Assembly (NCBI GenBank): GCA_020747065.1
Contig: JAGMVK010000006.1
Location: 2,666,001-2,730,000, forward strand
Source of the DNA: Cadophora sp. MPI-SDFR-AT-0126
Lineage: Eukaryota; Ascomycota; Leotiomycetes; Helotiales; Ploettnerulaceae
Length of the DNA: 64,000 nucleotides
Reading direction: 5' to 3'
In this document: positions 43,911 through 54,598 of the stretch, in pieces
Layout: every line of letters begins with the position of its first letter
Numbering within the stretch: the first letter of the stretch is position 1
Notes under the pieces: model-generated
Databases searched by the model: none
Told to the model about the DNA's origin: nothing
The model's input: the letters and a program-made list of their open reading frames with translations, nothing else
Made by a program: the position numbers and the translations under genes

Positions 43911-44988
43911 ATGTACATGAAGTCTCTTGCCCTGGCGGCTGCCATCAGCACCGCCGCTGCTCAAAACGTCTCCTTCTGTGACAAGTACACCACTGCCTTG
44001 TTCACAAACAACACTGCCGAGAACCAGCTCACCTTGTTGACTGCCGTTGTCAATACTGCCGTTATTGGAAACTGTAAGCCTATCCATTTCACAACCTCCT
44101 CATTATACCACCAAACCAAGCTAACAACAACCAGACAGCGAAAGCAAGACCGGCAAAGCCGTCGCCGGTATCCTCGCCAAGGGAACCTACAACGGCGTCG
44201 AAGTCGACCTCCTCCCCTACTTCAACGGCGGTCTCCTCTCCACCAACCGCGGCGGAAAGTCTGGCGTATCCGTCAACTTCCTCGACGATGGCGGAGCTGT
44301 TCCATTGATGATGAACAAGCCCGCTAACGGCACCAGCTCATTGCAATAGTACGTTCCTCTACACTTTCCTTGAGAAACTTCGTGGTCGGTTGCTGATAAA
44401 AGCAGTATGTTGTTGACGCACTTGTACGAGTACTTTGGCAGTCTCCTGCAATGCTCCCAGCAAGGGACCTCCGCGTACCCCGCATACTCAGGCGACGGAT
44501 CCATGTACGAAGTCCACAAGTAAGTTCACCCCAACCTCCTCGACATCTTATAGTCCTAACACAAGTCGCGTAGGTTCATGAACCTCGACCCCAACGAAGT
44601 CGGCTACTTCATCACCCAAGTCGCCGACGCCGCCGCCTCCTTCGGCGTCTCAGCCGAGGATCTCGCCCCCGTCGGCATGGCCCTCAACTCCCTCTTCGGC
44701 TACCGCTGCTCCCCGCCCACAACCGTCATCCCTGCTCAGGGCGCTCAATTGCAGAGCATCTGTGCCGCCGAGGAGTGCCCAATTGCGCCGAACTCGACGT
44801 GTGATGGGGTTACGCCGGGTGTGGAACCGGCGAAGGCGGGTGAGGGGAATGCTACTGCGACGGCTACTTCTTCTGCTTCCGGGACGAGCAGCACGTCGAC
44901 GAGTACACCTGTTGTTGTCAACGGTGCTGGTGCGTTGGGCATGAGCATGTTCGCTGTTTTCGGTGGACTTATTGCGTTGTGCTTGTAG
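43911..44988 (+). CDS. Conserved secreted protein with a predicted GPI anchor
   Basis: 301 residues from four exons: 43911-44073, 44135-44348, 44406-44519 and 44574-44988. The start is an ATG at 43911, with a second in frame two codons later. The N-terminus MYMKSLALAAAISTAAAQN is a signal peptide. The body has a FCDKYTTALFTNNTAENQLT opening, then LAKGTYNGVEVDLLPYFNGG, LLTHLYEYFGSLLQC and FMNLDPNEVGYFITQVADAA, with scattered Cys (a CxxEEC pair near the end) and N-glycosylation sites. A Thr/Ser-rich linker (ATATATSSASGTSSTSTSTP) leads to a hydrophobic tail (ALGMSMFAVFGGLIALCL), as in GPI-anchored wall proteins. I recognise it as a fungal conserved extracellular family without a known activity. 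The many C-ending codons suggest good expression. Confidence 0.85.
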
Positions 44989-46380
44989 GGTGTTGATGGT
45001 TGAGTGGAGAGTGAGGAGGTGTATCAGTGCCGTCGAGCTGCGGGGTGATGATTTGCATGAGGAAGTAGAAGAGTGAAGGGGGACTTTTGAGATTTGTGTT
45101 GTATGACTAAGAAAACACGAGCATCACGCATATATATATGTTCTGATAATCGATACCACCTATCATCCCATTCTTTCCAATTGTCAATACCATGTCATCC
45201 TCCATTCTTTGTTCATCTCATGAACTTTGCATCAGACTTATTCTACAACTCGCAAGTGTGACGCAACACACCCACCATCTTTTGCAGCTAGCTATCCTCA
45301 CCAAATTCATCCTCGCCTTCTGCTCTCAGTATGAAGTCGATGACATCGTAATATTAGTACTCAGTACAGATATAGGCACTTAGCCCACCACGTCTTATCT
45401 TCCGTTCCCTTCCGTTCCCTTCCCTTCCCTTCCCTTCCCTTACCTTGCACTTAATACACGCAATCAATCGATCAAGCCACAGTAAACAAACGAACCGAAA
45501 AGGAAACATCGAAGGGTAGGCCTTGTTATCACAACAATAAGACTGAACAATACCCAAAAAGAAAACGTAACGAGTGGGGATGAGGACGCAAACGCAAAGA
45601 AGCACACACCTCCTTTTTTTCCCCAAAAGCGAGAAAAATCCATCGAAGAGCCTCGACAACAGAAAGGCGTATCTCTCGCCCTAAAGAAGGCTAAGGGTTC
45701 ACTTAGTAATTTAAAGTTTCGTGGTGCTTTCGGTGTGTGCCCGATGCGGAGATAGATTTACATATACCAAGCAACAGCAACAGCAGCAGCAAAACCCCTT
45801 CCTCGTAAGTTAACATATTTCAGCAATCCAATGCAATATATGGGATCTTAGTTTTTTGAAACCTTATTAGGTCTAAAGGCCAACAGTTGCTGGAGGTGCT
45901 TGGTGCGCCACATTCAGCTCACTCCTCGTCGCTGGAAGCCATCCGAACGCGCGGAACAGCCTTGAGCCGATCATCTTGGTCCCGCTAGATGATCGTCGTA
46001 TTCCTATATTGAAGCCTAGCTGACACTATTGCACCGAAACTCTGATCTAATATGGTTTTATCAATACCCTTCTTGAAAAAGCTTTACGGTGAAGAACCGA
46101 TATCTTTCTATGATTCAGCCCGTCCAGGTTGATTCTGCGACACCTACCCTCTCAGTCCTTTCTCCTTTCTTCCTCTTACCTTTCCGCAATCATTTACATT
46201 CCTTTGCGGGGATTTGCCTGTTAGTGCTACCAAGCAGTTGGTTTATTCCTAGGAATCTGTGCTGAATCGAATCTCTATCGAAAGCCCCTCCGACCGAACA
46301 ATCAAACTCCATCAGAGCTGAATAGCCCTCACGTCCGCCTAACCTTTCATCGAATTCTCCCGCGAGCGAGCATGTCGGAT
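44989..46380. other. Gene-free stretch with short tandem repeats
   Basis: 3' flank of the GPI-anchored gene, a TTCCC microsatellite at about 45405-45445, a CAGCAA/CAG repeat at about 45770-45795, and pyrimidine-rich DNA around 46140-46200. No gene was recognised. Confidence 0.45.
45405..45445. repeat. TTCCC microsatellite
   Basis: Roughly eight CCTTC/TTCCC units in a row, two of them as TTCCG variants at the left end. Simple-sequence DNA with no evident gene link. Confidence 0.85.
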
Positions 46381-46690
46381 CCTAACGGCTATACTGTTGG
46401 CTGGATATGAGCTATAAGTACGGAGTACGTTGCGGCGCAAGCTTTTCTTGACGAAAAGCACGAAGGACAATAATGATTACACACTAGGCAAAGTCGGCAG
46501 ACATAATGTAGTTATTGCCGTCTTTCCTGATGGGGAGTACGGCACGTCTTCTGCGGCAATGGTGGCACGAGACATGCTGCGCAGCTTCCCGAATATCAGG
46601 ATCGGTCTGATGGTTGGCATCGGCGGCGGGGCACCAAGCCAAAAGCACGATATCCGTTTTGGGGACAGGAAAGGACAGCAGCATTTGCCT
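46381..46690 (+). pseudogene. Nucleoside-phosphorylase (PNP_UDP) domain relic
   Basis: The start NGYTVGWI, an in-frame stop, then [20 protein letters not shown], a stop with frame change, and [40 protein letters not shown] and [20 protein letters not shown]. This is the N-terminal half of the PNP_UDP domain that heads many fungal NACHT and ankyrin proteins. No NACHT part follows. The first stop (TGA for a Cys codon) and the frameshift show it is dead. A complete protein would continue with the nucleoside-binding C-terminal half, of which only a trace may exist at about 46690-46790. Confidence 0.7.
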
Positions 46691-46884
46691 GGTATGGGTA
46701 TAATGGATCTCTACTTTCGCCACCATCAAATTTCTCATTCACAATTGGCAGTATCAACACTACCCAAGTCTTGTGCCAACACCAACGATCTCTCATATGA
46801 TCTCAACCACGCCATTTTGAACATGAAACATCACAGCGACCGGAAGGAAGCCGAATTCCAAGACGAAAACCGTATTCAAGCATG

Positions 46885-47180
46885 AGCACATCTTCCATAA
46901 CTTGTATCTCCCGGAGGTCAGCCTGCAAGATCCTGGGCTTAGTCTGAAGTATGACGAGTAAACTGGAAACTTCACAGTGGAAGCTACCCAAGCTGTTGCT
47001 GCGTGGGTGTGGCTCGATATCCCTGCTGCAACAGTGGCATATTTTGCGGAGAATGGATTCCGGCTGTTGCCGAGTGATGGACCGAGAGAGATTAGTGTCA
47101 CGGTGAAGAGTGGTGAAAGTGATGGGAAGTAGGTAGACGGGTTTACAGTGTCGAGTTTGTGGAACAATACATTGACTTAA
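46885..47180 (+). pseudogene. Glycoside hydrolase family 2 beta-mannosidase C-terminal relic
   Basis: One frame, with stops, reads [20 protein letters not shown], then TGNFTVEATQAVAAWVWLDI, YFAENGFRLLPSDGPREISV and FTVSSLWNNTL. The AAWVWLD...YFxxNGF...REI pattern and the SLWNNTL end match the C-terminal Ig-like domain of fungal beta-mannosidases. The catalytic barrel is absent. In-frame stops stand near 46960 and at 47131. It lies about 100 bp after the nucleoside-phosphorylase relic but belongs to an unrelated gene. Confidence 0.6.
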
Positions 47181-47528
47181 ATGAGGAACAGGAGGAGAAG
47201 TTGGAGGATCAATCGGAAAAAAACATCTTATCAGCATCCTAAGTAGTTCCTTAGCTCCAGCTTACAACATAAGTCACACTACTTTTGTCTTCTCTCTCGC
47301 TTGCATCCATTATGGGTTTCGGAGGCTTACATGCTTCCTTCCCCACCCGTAGAGGTGGTTGAAATTTCCCTCAATGAGCATCCCTTTGACAGCCAGAACA
47401 TCTTGCAACGATTTGCATCATCCTTTGGCGCCCTGGTCTCTTACTACTGAAGCTGCTTTCCATGTTTCTGCCTTAAATTTTCCCCTCTAAGTAGGTTCAT
47501 TATCCCACCAAAATAACTAACCCCTGCT
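47181..47528. other. Spacer downstream of the relics
   Basis: 3' flank of the minus-strand CorA-like gene; nothing else recognised. Confidence 0.45.
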
Positions 47529-49094
47529 CTATCCTTTCATCTTCCTAAAGAGAGAGCCAAAAATATCAAGTTCAAAAATTGGGAGGCGCGCAATGAAGAA
47601 GACCACCACACACATAGGGATAGCCACCGCGGCGTAAATTGCCAGATCATGTCTAGACACACCACCATTCATGCTGAAAAGACTCGCCACAAATGAGAGA
47701 GGGACGAAGAGCAGGGCGAGATTTGTCAAGCGAGTGACATTTGCCGCTTCTCGCAGCGAACGACGGGTATCTGCGATTTGAAGTACAGAGGTGACAACTG
47801 GAACCATTATCTCGAGCCGATGACCATACGTTTCAACCGCGGCTGAGATGTGATTGAAGTCTCGGATAATCAGGGGGTACTCCTCTAGGCCCGAGAGACC
47901 TTCTGTGCGTTGGCGGAGGAACTCGATCGTCGACTGAAGCTTGTCAGATGTCTGAAGGCAACGGCGACCCCAGATTTCCAATGATCGCAAGTCGGAGTCG
48001 ATTCTACTCAGACCATGCTTCTCGGCAGGTGCATCAGTCGAGTATTCGTACTGCTTGATACTGTGGCTCATCACTGCGACATAATTTACCCACTCAGCTG
48101 CAGCGACCTTCAGAGGATAATAGCTTAGCGCGAGGAGCGACGGCTGTGTCTGGTCGAAAGATGGAGGGGTATCTTTTTCCCAATAGTAGACCAAATCCTC
48201 AAGAAGGGACACTCGACCAGGATATCCAGAGTCCGGTTCCAGAAACGATGACCGCCTTGAGAAGTCTTCATATCCGCCTTGAAAGGGCTGTGAAGGAAGA
48301 ATGATCTGTTTCTCGGGGGACGTGTATCTATCAGAGTTCGGACTGTCGACCAGTATCAAGCCTTGTTTTGGGTTAGCGTTGTCGCCAGAGGTATGTGGTC
48401 TATTACCTAGCCATGCCTTCGACCTTGTCCGCGTCAACAGGACAGAGCAACTGTTCTGTTCCAGCCCAATGTATATGTTCTTAACAGGTGGCAGGACTAC
48501 CACTTTTCTGGGAACATTGCTGTCCCGAGACAGTTTTCTAGGCGCTTTCAAATTGGTACCGAAGTCGATAGACCGCTGATACTGTAGACTGAGAAAATCT
48601 TGAGCATGGATTCTGGAGGGTAGCATTACCGTCGAGGGCTTTCCGGATTGTATCTCTACACTCGGTCCATGGAGGTGAGCGGCAAAAAAGAACGGGTCGA
48701 TATCCAAAGCAGACCCAAGGACTTCAATGATAGGCCTACTTAGGTCTTCAATGATAATGAGGCGTCCGTGACAGTGATCGACATCTGTATTTACGAGACG
48801 TTCCAGTTCCAACAGAGTTAGATCCTTGCGATAAGGCTGCTTTTCCGAGTTGGAGAACTCGAGACAGGCAACCTTGCAATTGGCCCTTGCAGTGTCATCT
48901 TTAACGAATCGACAGAGGTTCTCAAGACAGGGATTCCGTTTGCTCTGCGCTAGAATATAGTCCGTATATAATTGCGCCATGGCCATGTTTCGCGTACAGA
49001 GTCGTGTGAACACGGCGGAAAGCATCATCCTCCGGTCGTACACAAAAATCCTCATTGCGCTGTTTCTCCTTCGGCACCGCCCGATCCGATTCAA
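47529..49094 (-). CDS. CorA-like Mg2+ transporter family protein
   Basis: Single exon of 521 residues from the ATG at 49094. A start at Met 37 (48986), giving MAMAQLYTDYILAQSKRNPC, is closer to the usual N-terminus of this fungal family, so the true start is open. The cytosolic part has DVDHCHGRLIIIEDLSRPII, GSALDIDPFFFAAHL and a helical stretch with LREAANVTRLTNLALLFVP. Two membrane helices end the protein: LTNLALLFVPLSFVASLFSM and YAAVAIPMCVVVFFIARLPI. The pore signature GMN of true CorA is SMN here, as in many fungal CorA-like proteins of uncertain ion selectivity. It is transcribed away from the RelA/SpoT-domain gene, with a 355-bp gap. Confidence 0.8.
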   Translation of the reverse strand: MNRIGRCRRRNSAMRIFVYDRRMMLSAVFTRLCTRNMAMAQLYTDYILAQSKRNPCLENLCRFVKDDTARANCKVACLEFSNSEKQPYRKDLTLLELERLVNTDVDHCHGRLIIIEDLSRPIIEVLGSALDIDPFFFAAHLHGPSVEIQSGKPSTVMLPSRIHAQDFLSLQYQRSIDFGTNLKAPRKLSRDSNVPRKVVVLPPVKNIYIGLEQNSCSVLLTRTRSKAWLGNRPHTSGDNANPKQGLILVDSPNSDRYTSPEKQIILPSQPFQGGYEDFSRRSSFLEPDSGYPGRVSLLEDLVYYWEKDTPPSFDQTQPSLLALSYYPLKVAAAEWVNYVAVMSHSIKQYEYSTDAPAEKHGLSRIDSDLRSLEIWGRRCLQTSDKLQSTIEFLRQRTEGLSGLEEYPLIIRDFNHISAAVETYGHRLEIMVPVVTSVLQIADTRRSLREAANVTRLTNLALLFVPLSFVASLFSMNGGVSRHDLAIYAAVAIPMCVVVFFIARLPIFELDIFGSLFRKMKG

Positions 49095-49449
49095 ATTGTC
49101 ACCGCTGCAGCATTGGGAGATGCATAGAAGTGGGCGTTCAAGATTGCAGGGATAGATTGGTCCGGAGGTGCAGACGGCTCGAACAGGTTAGCCCCAATCC
49201 CGTCGAAGCAGACAGATTTTCGTCAAGTGTTTGACGTGTTCCAGCAGATTAGTTTGACATCTGCTAGGGACAAGCTGGACACTACATTTCATTACTGATA
49301 CATGCGAAAGAAGTTTTGGCGTAAAGCTACCAACGGAGTACTGCTCTGGTCACGCTTCCCTCCGAGTCCTGAATTACACACAAGGCTCCGGCTTACGCAA
49401 AACAGTCGGGTTCTCACCAAACGGCTCCTAAGTTCGAAAACTTCTGAGC
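49095..49449. promoter_or_regulatory. Bidirectional promoter of CorA-like and RelA/SpoT-domain genes
   Basis: A 355-bp region between divergent start codons. No defined binding site was identified. Confidence 0.4.
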
Positions 49450-52038
49450 ATGGAGCCCAAGGCTTTAGCTGCCAATGGAAATGGAAATACGCTCAACACT
49501 TCGGACGAGGTCATCTCATCCTTCATTGCCGATTGGGTACAGATCAAGTACTTCTACTCCCATGCGGCTCAGCTCGCACAGGAGCTCTGCGAGACTCTCT
49601 TGGCAAGCGATGGAATTCGAGCAATTGTTACCTACCGGGTGAAGCAAGACCAAAGACTGGATGTGAAATTGCGAGAACGAGCCAAAAAGCGAGATTACAA
49701 AACGCACAAAGAAATCCGTGACGATATCGTTGACCTTGCCGGCGTGCGAATTGCTCTCTACTTCCCTAGCGATAGGGAGAAGATCGGCAATATCATTCAG
49801 AAAGCATTCACGGTTGTCAAACTGAAACATTTTGACCATAGGCAACTTCCCGATCCAGATGAGGTCGAAATTGAGAAGAGCGATAATCCGGATTTCCAAG
49901 AGCGGTTCCCTGGCTATGCAGCTGATCACTATCGGGTGCGTATGAGGTTGGAACAGCTGCCGACGAAGCGTCTCCAGGATGATTTCCAGAAGAGAAATCC
50001 TATTGTCGAAATCCAAGTTGCCTCGGTCTTAATGCATGCTTGGTCTGAGATTGAGCACGATCTTGTATACAAAACCTTGACTGGTGGACAGCCTTCGGAG
50101 CAAGAGCTTCGAATTCTGGATGCCACAAACGGTCTGGTACATACTGGTGAAGTACTTTTGCAGCAGTTACAAACAGCTATGGATGCTCGAGTCAGATATA
50201 AAAAAGCGCCATTCATCGATCGCTTTGAGCTTCTAAGTTACTTGCGAAGAAATTTCAAGAGCAGCAGATGGTCAACCGATTACCTCGATATCTTACTACT
50301 GGTGCGAATCTCCTTTATCATCTGGTGTTGTTGATTAGCTGGCACCACTTCATTGGGCTAATGCATTACCTAGGTACTGCAACTCGCACGCCTCGACTCT
50401 CCAAGATCATTGGGAGAGATGCTCAAGGACTTCTCGATATCCGTAGACAGCACGGATCCTATCGATCTCATGATTCTAGATCATGTTCTCCGTACTCTTG
50501 GGAATAATCAACATGAGCTACGCCTTCATTCCAAGTTGATCGGATCTGGCGACATGAAGATAGACAAGACGAATACAAACTGCTATGTGACAGATTTTGA
50601 GACACGAAACAAGATGCTTCGTCAAAGATCGATTCTCGAAACGGCAGTATCAATTGCAGACATCCTGCGCTTCCCCGAGCAGTCAATTTTGGTCGTTGAC
50701 CGCCTGCCAAAATCTCTCAGGGGATTCTACACCATGTACAACAATATCACTTCAGCAAAAACCTGGAAAAGCGTGAAAAACAGAGGCAAAAGCGAGTGGC
50801 TCTGTGACAAATCTTTTGGTGCAATGGACCCCTTGTGGATGTGGTTTTCAGGCAATGAAGACCTTCTGTTCAGAGTATCACTTTTGTTGGCGAGGATGGA
50901 TGTGAAGGAAATTGACCGGAAACTGATGGATTTACGTCCTGAAAGTGGGTTCGAACGCCTCCCAACAATTTCGTCCATTATACAGCGAGATTCTGTGCTT
51001 GTAATTGGAGGCAAATCTCCACCTCAAGCACCGCTCCGAGAACGGGAAGTTGTCTCCGAAACTGTCATTGAGAAGCGAATAAAGCTTGCCGAACCAAGAA
51101 AGGACAAGACTCCAGATGTTGATGCCAAGAAGGAGAATGACGATATGCAAAAACGAGATGAGAAGGAAGACGCTAAGGGGGAAAACTTTGAGAAGAATAA
51201 TGTCGAGAAGGAAAACAAGGGGAAGGAAGACTCCGAGAAGAAAGACGATGGTGGAGGTTCTTGGATAAATACTGTGACGGTGGAACAGTGGCCAGGTGCG
51301 CATGGAAGATCATATGGTTATGAAAAAGTCAAACGCGGCCCAATAATCGGACCACAGGAAGCACCTCGCCTTGCTGAAGCTCGCTACGAAGCAAAAGTTG
51401 TCAGCGGACGCGATACTCGCAGCGCAAAAAATGAAGAAATCATTCTTCGAATCGGTGAAACGAGAGACGAAATCCCCATCAGAGATGATCGTCGACAAGG
51501 TGCAGCGGAGGACTACATCAAACATCAACCTCGTCCATCCGAATCGATACAAGAGTCAGTGAATAATGAAGCCAACGACTCACCAACGCCAAAATACCCA
51601 GAGCGTCCGAAGTATCAAAAGGTCACCGTTGAAGACATCACAGAATCCGACACCTGGGCAGCCACTAGAGAAGAGCCCAGACGACGCCCTAGTACCGCTG
51701 GACCTGTTTTGAGGCCAACCACCAGAAAAGAATACGAACCAAGAATTCATGAAGATACAGCCTCAGTGCCAGAATGGGCTCCAGATGATTTCAAGGCACC
51801 ACAGCGCAGAAACACGGAAGGAGTAATTAAGACACATCTCACCTACCAGACGACTAATTTTGCCCGTCATTCTATCCAAGGTTCCAGTCTTACATCGCGT
51901 CCAAGGTTCGACCGAGATCCGAGAAGGATGGGCCTGGGACAAAGGTCGTATAGTGAGCGCCGATTACCCATGGCCTACCAACGTGGCGAAAAACCTCTGT
52001 ACGCCATCGTCAGAGTTACTGGGAAGACTTCGTTATGA
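49450..52038 (+). CDS. RelA/SpoT-domain protein with a long disordered C-terminus
   Basis: 838 residues from two exons (49450-50301 and 50374-52038, phase-0 intron). Residues about 20-225 form a RelA/SpoT nucleotidyltransferase-like domain: TYRVKQDQRLDVKLRERAKK, DDIVDLAGVRIALYFPSDRE (the conserved Asp-x-x-G-x-Arg strand), GYAADHYRVRMRL and VEIQVASVLMHAWSEIEHDL followed by VYK, where the Glu-x-Gln and the HDLVYK end are the family landmarks. A second globular part (RSLGEMLKDF to GGKSPPQAP) is not recognised. From about residue 500 the chain is highly charged (runs of Lys/Glu/Asp) and then Arg/Pro/Ser-rich, likely disordered. Bacterial relatives transfer pyrophosphate to GDP/GTP; the fungal activity is unknown. 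It is intact, with no in-frame stops. Confidence 0.8.
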
Positions 52039-53225
52039 CCATATTCCCCATCGTTCAATATTTGACGTGGCAAACCGTGAGATAATTGACAGACGTAGTA
52101 TATTTAACGTTCATTTGTGTATCTTCAGAACCCATTGCAGCCATCGCAGGAGACCGAGACGACGCTACCTTCTTAGGTATTCAAGAATTACACTGCTAGT
52201 ACGAACTGGTACTCTTAAGCGCTCAGAGTATGTTGTCTTGGGCAGCATCAGCATGAGATTGGAGAAGCTTTGGCTTTCGAGGACGTAGGTCCAAGGGGGC
52301 ACAGATGAAGGTGATTCAGATGCGGCGATGGAAGCAAGATCCTACGACGACTTGAGGATGGCGGCTTTGAAGAAGATAAATCACCGTCGCGATGGAGATC
52401 AGATGGAGTTTGCCATAACGTATGGTCTGGAGCTAGAGATGCAGCGGAGCTTCTGGGATGAGGTGACTGGAGTCCTTGATGGGCGAATGTCGCGCTGAAG
52501 GTGGGACAAGTGGCAGCGAGGACGGAGATCGGGATGGTGCTGAGTGGGTGCCGTTGAGATAGGTGACGGTGCTAGATTGGACTGAATTGGGCTGGGTCGT
52601 TGGTACTTGTGAAGTGAAGAGGACTCTCCTAGGTGGCGAGTGGTGGTTCTAGGAGAATCCTCCATTTAATAGTTACCTATTATGGGTATAAAACAGCCGG
52701 ACCAGGCAAGCTCGATATCCCCACAAAACAGGGTCATGATGTTAGGTACCTAACTGCCGAAAGTCCCCCCTGACGAAAATATTGTGCGTAGCCTACAAAG
52801 CTTGACGACCTTGAAGTCAATCACGAGTAGCAATTCCACCAGACCTTCGATACGCCAAAGGGAGACATTTACTCGTCCCCAGCATTTCCCACGGGCCATA
52901 TGGAGCGCTTGGAGGCTGGAGGATGATCTGCGAGAAACGAGGCTAAACTGGACAGCGGCAACAACTCACATGGTCAACTTCGTGATCGTACGCACTTCAG
53001 CAACGGCAAATATTTCTCCTTCTCAAAGCCATCACCAGGGACTCTTTCTGGATGCCAGACCTGGCTTTTTCGAGCCCATCGGGACCACAGCACCTGGCGA
53101 ATCACAGCATTTCGAGGGTCTTTGACTACACGCGATGAGAACGATTAAAAATGTTTCTTTCGAACTATGTCTGATAAACTTTTAAGTATATGTCCATGAA
53201 GCCTGGCCTATGACCAAATGCGGTC

Positions 53226-53260
<35 letters not shown>

Positions 53261-53263
53261 CAA
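52039..53263. other. Gene-free stretch between convergent genes
   Basis: No convincing gene. Frames on the plus strand near 52784-53125 and on the minus strand near 52399-52665 show partial protein-like composition but overlap each other's frames and have no recognised domain. The right end has an inverted homopolymer run (T block then A block, about 53228-53261). Near 52742 is a small palindrome, gttaggtacctaac. Confidence 0.4.
53228..53261. repeat. T-block/A-block homopolymer run
   Basis: About 10 T then 24 A lie directly downstream of the stop codon of the minus-strand aminotransferase gene (its stop is at 53264). On that gene's strand it reads T24 then A10, immediately after the coding end. 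Confidence 0.8.
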
Positions 53264-54598
53264 CTAGAGACGAGGAGTAACGGCAGCAGTCTCATCTGCA
53301 CATACAGCAGCAAATGCTTGACCCAAGATTGAAAGTGCCTGATCCATTTCCTCGGCAGAAACCGTCAATGGTGGTGCTATCCTGAACACGCCACAAGATC
53401 CAGGAAGGGCCGAGATCTGGCAAGAGAGGCCGAGTTCTAGAGCCTGACTAGCGATTGCCCCTCCCAGTTCGACGCCCGGGGCTCTCGTGACGGGGTCTGA
53501 AATTATTTCCACGCCTTGCAACAGACCGCGTCCTCGGATATCTCCAATACACCAGTACTTCTCTTGAAGCCGTTCAAGACCTTCGCGAAGCTGCTTCCCA
53601 CGGTCCCTTGCCATCTTGCAGATGTCGTCTCGTAGGGCAATCTCAATCACTTTACTTCCCACCGCAGCAGCCAAAGGATCATTGTAATGTGTCGTGACCC
53701 AAAGATATCCCCCTTCCAGTGCGAGCTGTTCTATCTCAGGAGTCGTACTGACGGAAGCCACAGGTAAACCGCATCCAATAGTCTTGGACAATGTAACAAT
53801 ATCAGGAACAATATTGTCTCGCTGGAATGCAAACATGTAACCAGTTCGACCAAGGCCGGTTTGCGACTCGTCCGCGATCAACAGCATGCCACGCTTCTTG
53901 CACTCCATGGCTAGACGCTGCATGTAGCCTACAGGTGGCTCGAGAATGCCTCCGACAGAGAGAATCGGTTCAAACACAAATGCTGCGAGGGATCCAACAG
54001 ATTGTGCATCGATCATAGACCAGCCAAATTCCATCTCGGTCTCCCAGTCATAACTTCCATCTCGCTTCCTGAAGACTGATCGGTAGGCATTGGGAGCTGG
54101 AAAGGAGAATTGACCTGGCATAACAGGAATGCCAGTTCTACGACCCAGGGAATAGGTGGCAGAGGCAACACCTTGTGTTACGCCGTGGTAGCTGGCCGAA
54201 AAAGCGACAACTTCAAACTTTCCGGTTGCGCACTTGGCCATCTTTATCGCAGCTTCGACTGACTCGGAACCGGTGGAGAGGAAGAATGACTTTTCAAGTG
54301 GTCTTGGAAGTATTCGTGAGAGGTCTTCGGCTAGTTGAACGACCGGTAAAGAAACCATTTGACTCATTAGGTGATCGAGTTCGCGAATATACTTACTGAC
54401 CACTTCAACGATTTCGGGATGAGAGTGACCGAGAAGAGAACTCATCTGGCCAGAAGTGAAGTCCAGCATCGCGTTGTCGTCAACGTCATAGAGAAATGTG
54501 CCCTTCGCTCGGGTGATGACTGCTGGGAAGAAAGGTGCACCAGTGTTCATCAGAGTGCTGCTCACGCGCGACCAAAAGGCAACCTTATCAAAAGCCAT
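53264..54598 (-). CDS. Class III PLP aminotransferase, 2,2-dialkylglycine decarboxylase-like
   Basis: 444 residues from the Met at 54598 (MAFDKVAFWSRV). An upstream in-frame ATG at 54709 would add a 37-residue, possibly spurious extension. Fold type I landmarks: GTFLYDVDDNAMLDFTSGQM, FFLSTGSESVEAAIKMAK (PLP phosphate loop), SASYHGVTQG, LLIADESQTGLGRTG (Asp contacting the pyridine nitrogen), VTLSKTIGCGLPVASVSTTP (Schiff-base Lys) and THYNDPLAAAVG, then DIRGRGLLQGVEI. The SGQMSSLLGHSHPEI segment and overall pattern resemble dialkylglycine decarboxylase, which decarboxylates 2-aminoisobutyrate to acetone with pyruvate as amino acceptor. Ordinary omega-transaminase activity remains possible. A single exon. 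It is divergent from the amino-acid permease gene and about 2 kb from a Zn2Cys6 gene. Confidence 0.82.
   Translation of the reverse strand: MAFDKVAFWSRVSSTLMNTGAPFFPAVITRAKGTFLYDVDDNAMLDFTSGQMSSLLGHSHPEIVEVVSKYIRELDHLMSQMVSLPVVQLAEDLSRILPRPLEKSFFLSTGSESVEAAIKMAKCATGKFEVVAFSASYHGVTQGVASATYSLGRRTGIPVMPGQFSFPAPNAYRSVFRKRDGSYDWETEMEFGWSMIDAQSVGSLAAFVFEPILSVGGILEPPVGYMQRLAMECKKRGMLLIADESQTGLGRTGYMFAFQRDNIVPDIVTLSKTIGCGLPVASVSTTPEIEQLALEGGYLWVTTHYNDPLAAAVGSKVIEIALRDDICKMARDRGKQLREGLERLQEKYWCIGDIRGRGLLQGVEIISDPVTRAPGVELGGAIASQALELGLSCQISALPGSCGVFRIAPPLTVSAEEMDQALSILGQAFAAVCADETAAVTPRL

Noticed and set aside
52784..53125. Possible gene near 52.8-53.1 kb
   Set aside because: Two overlapping frames look equally open, no domain was recognised and no start or splice site stands out.
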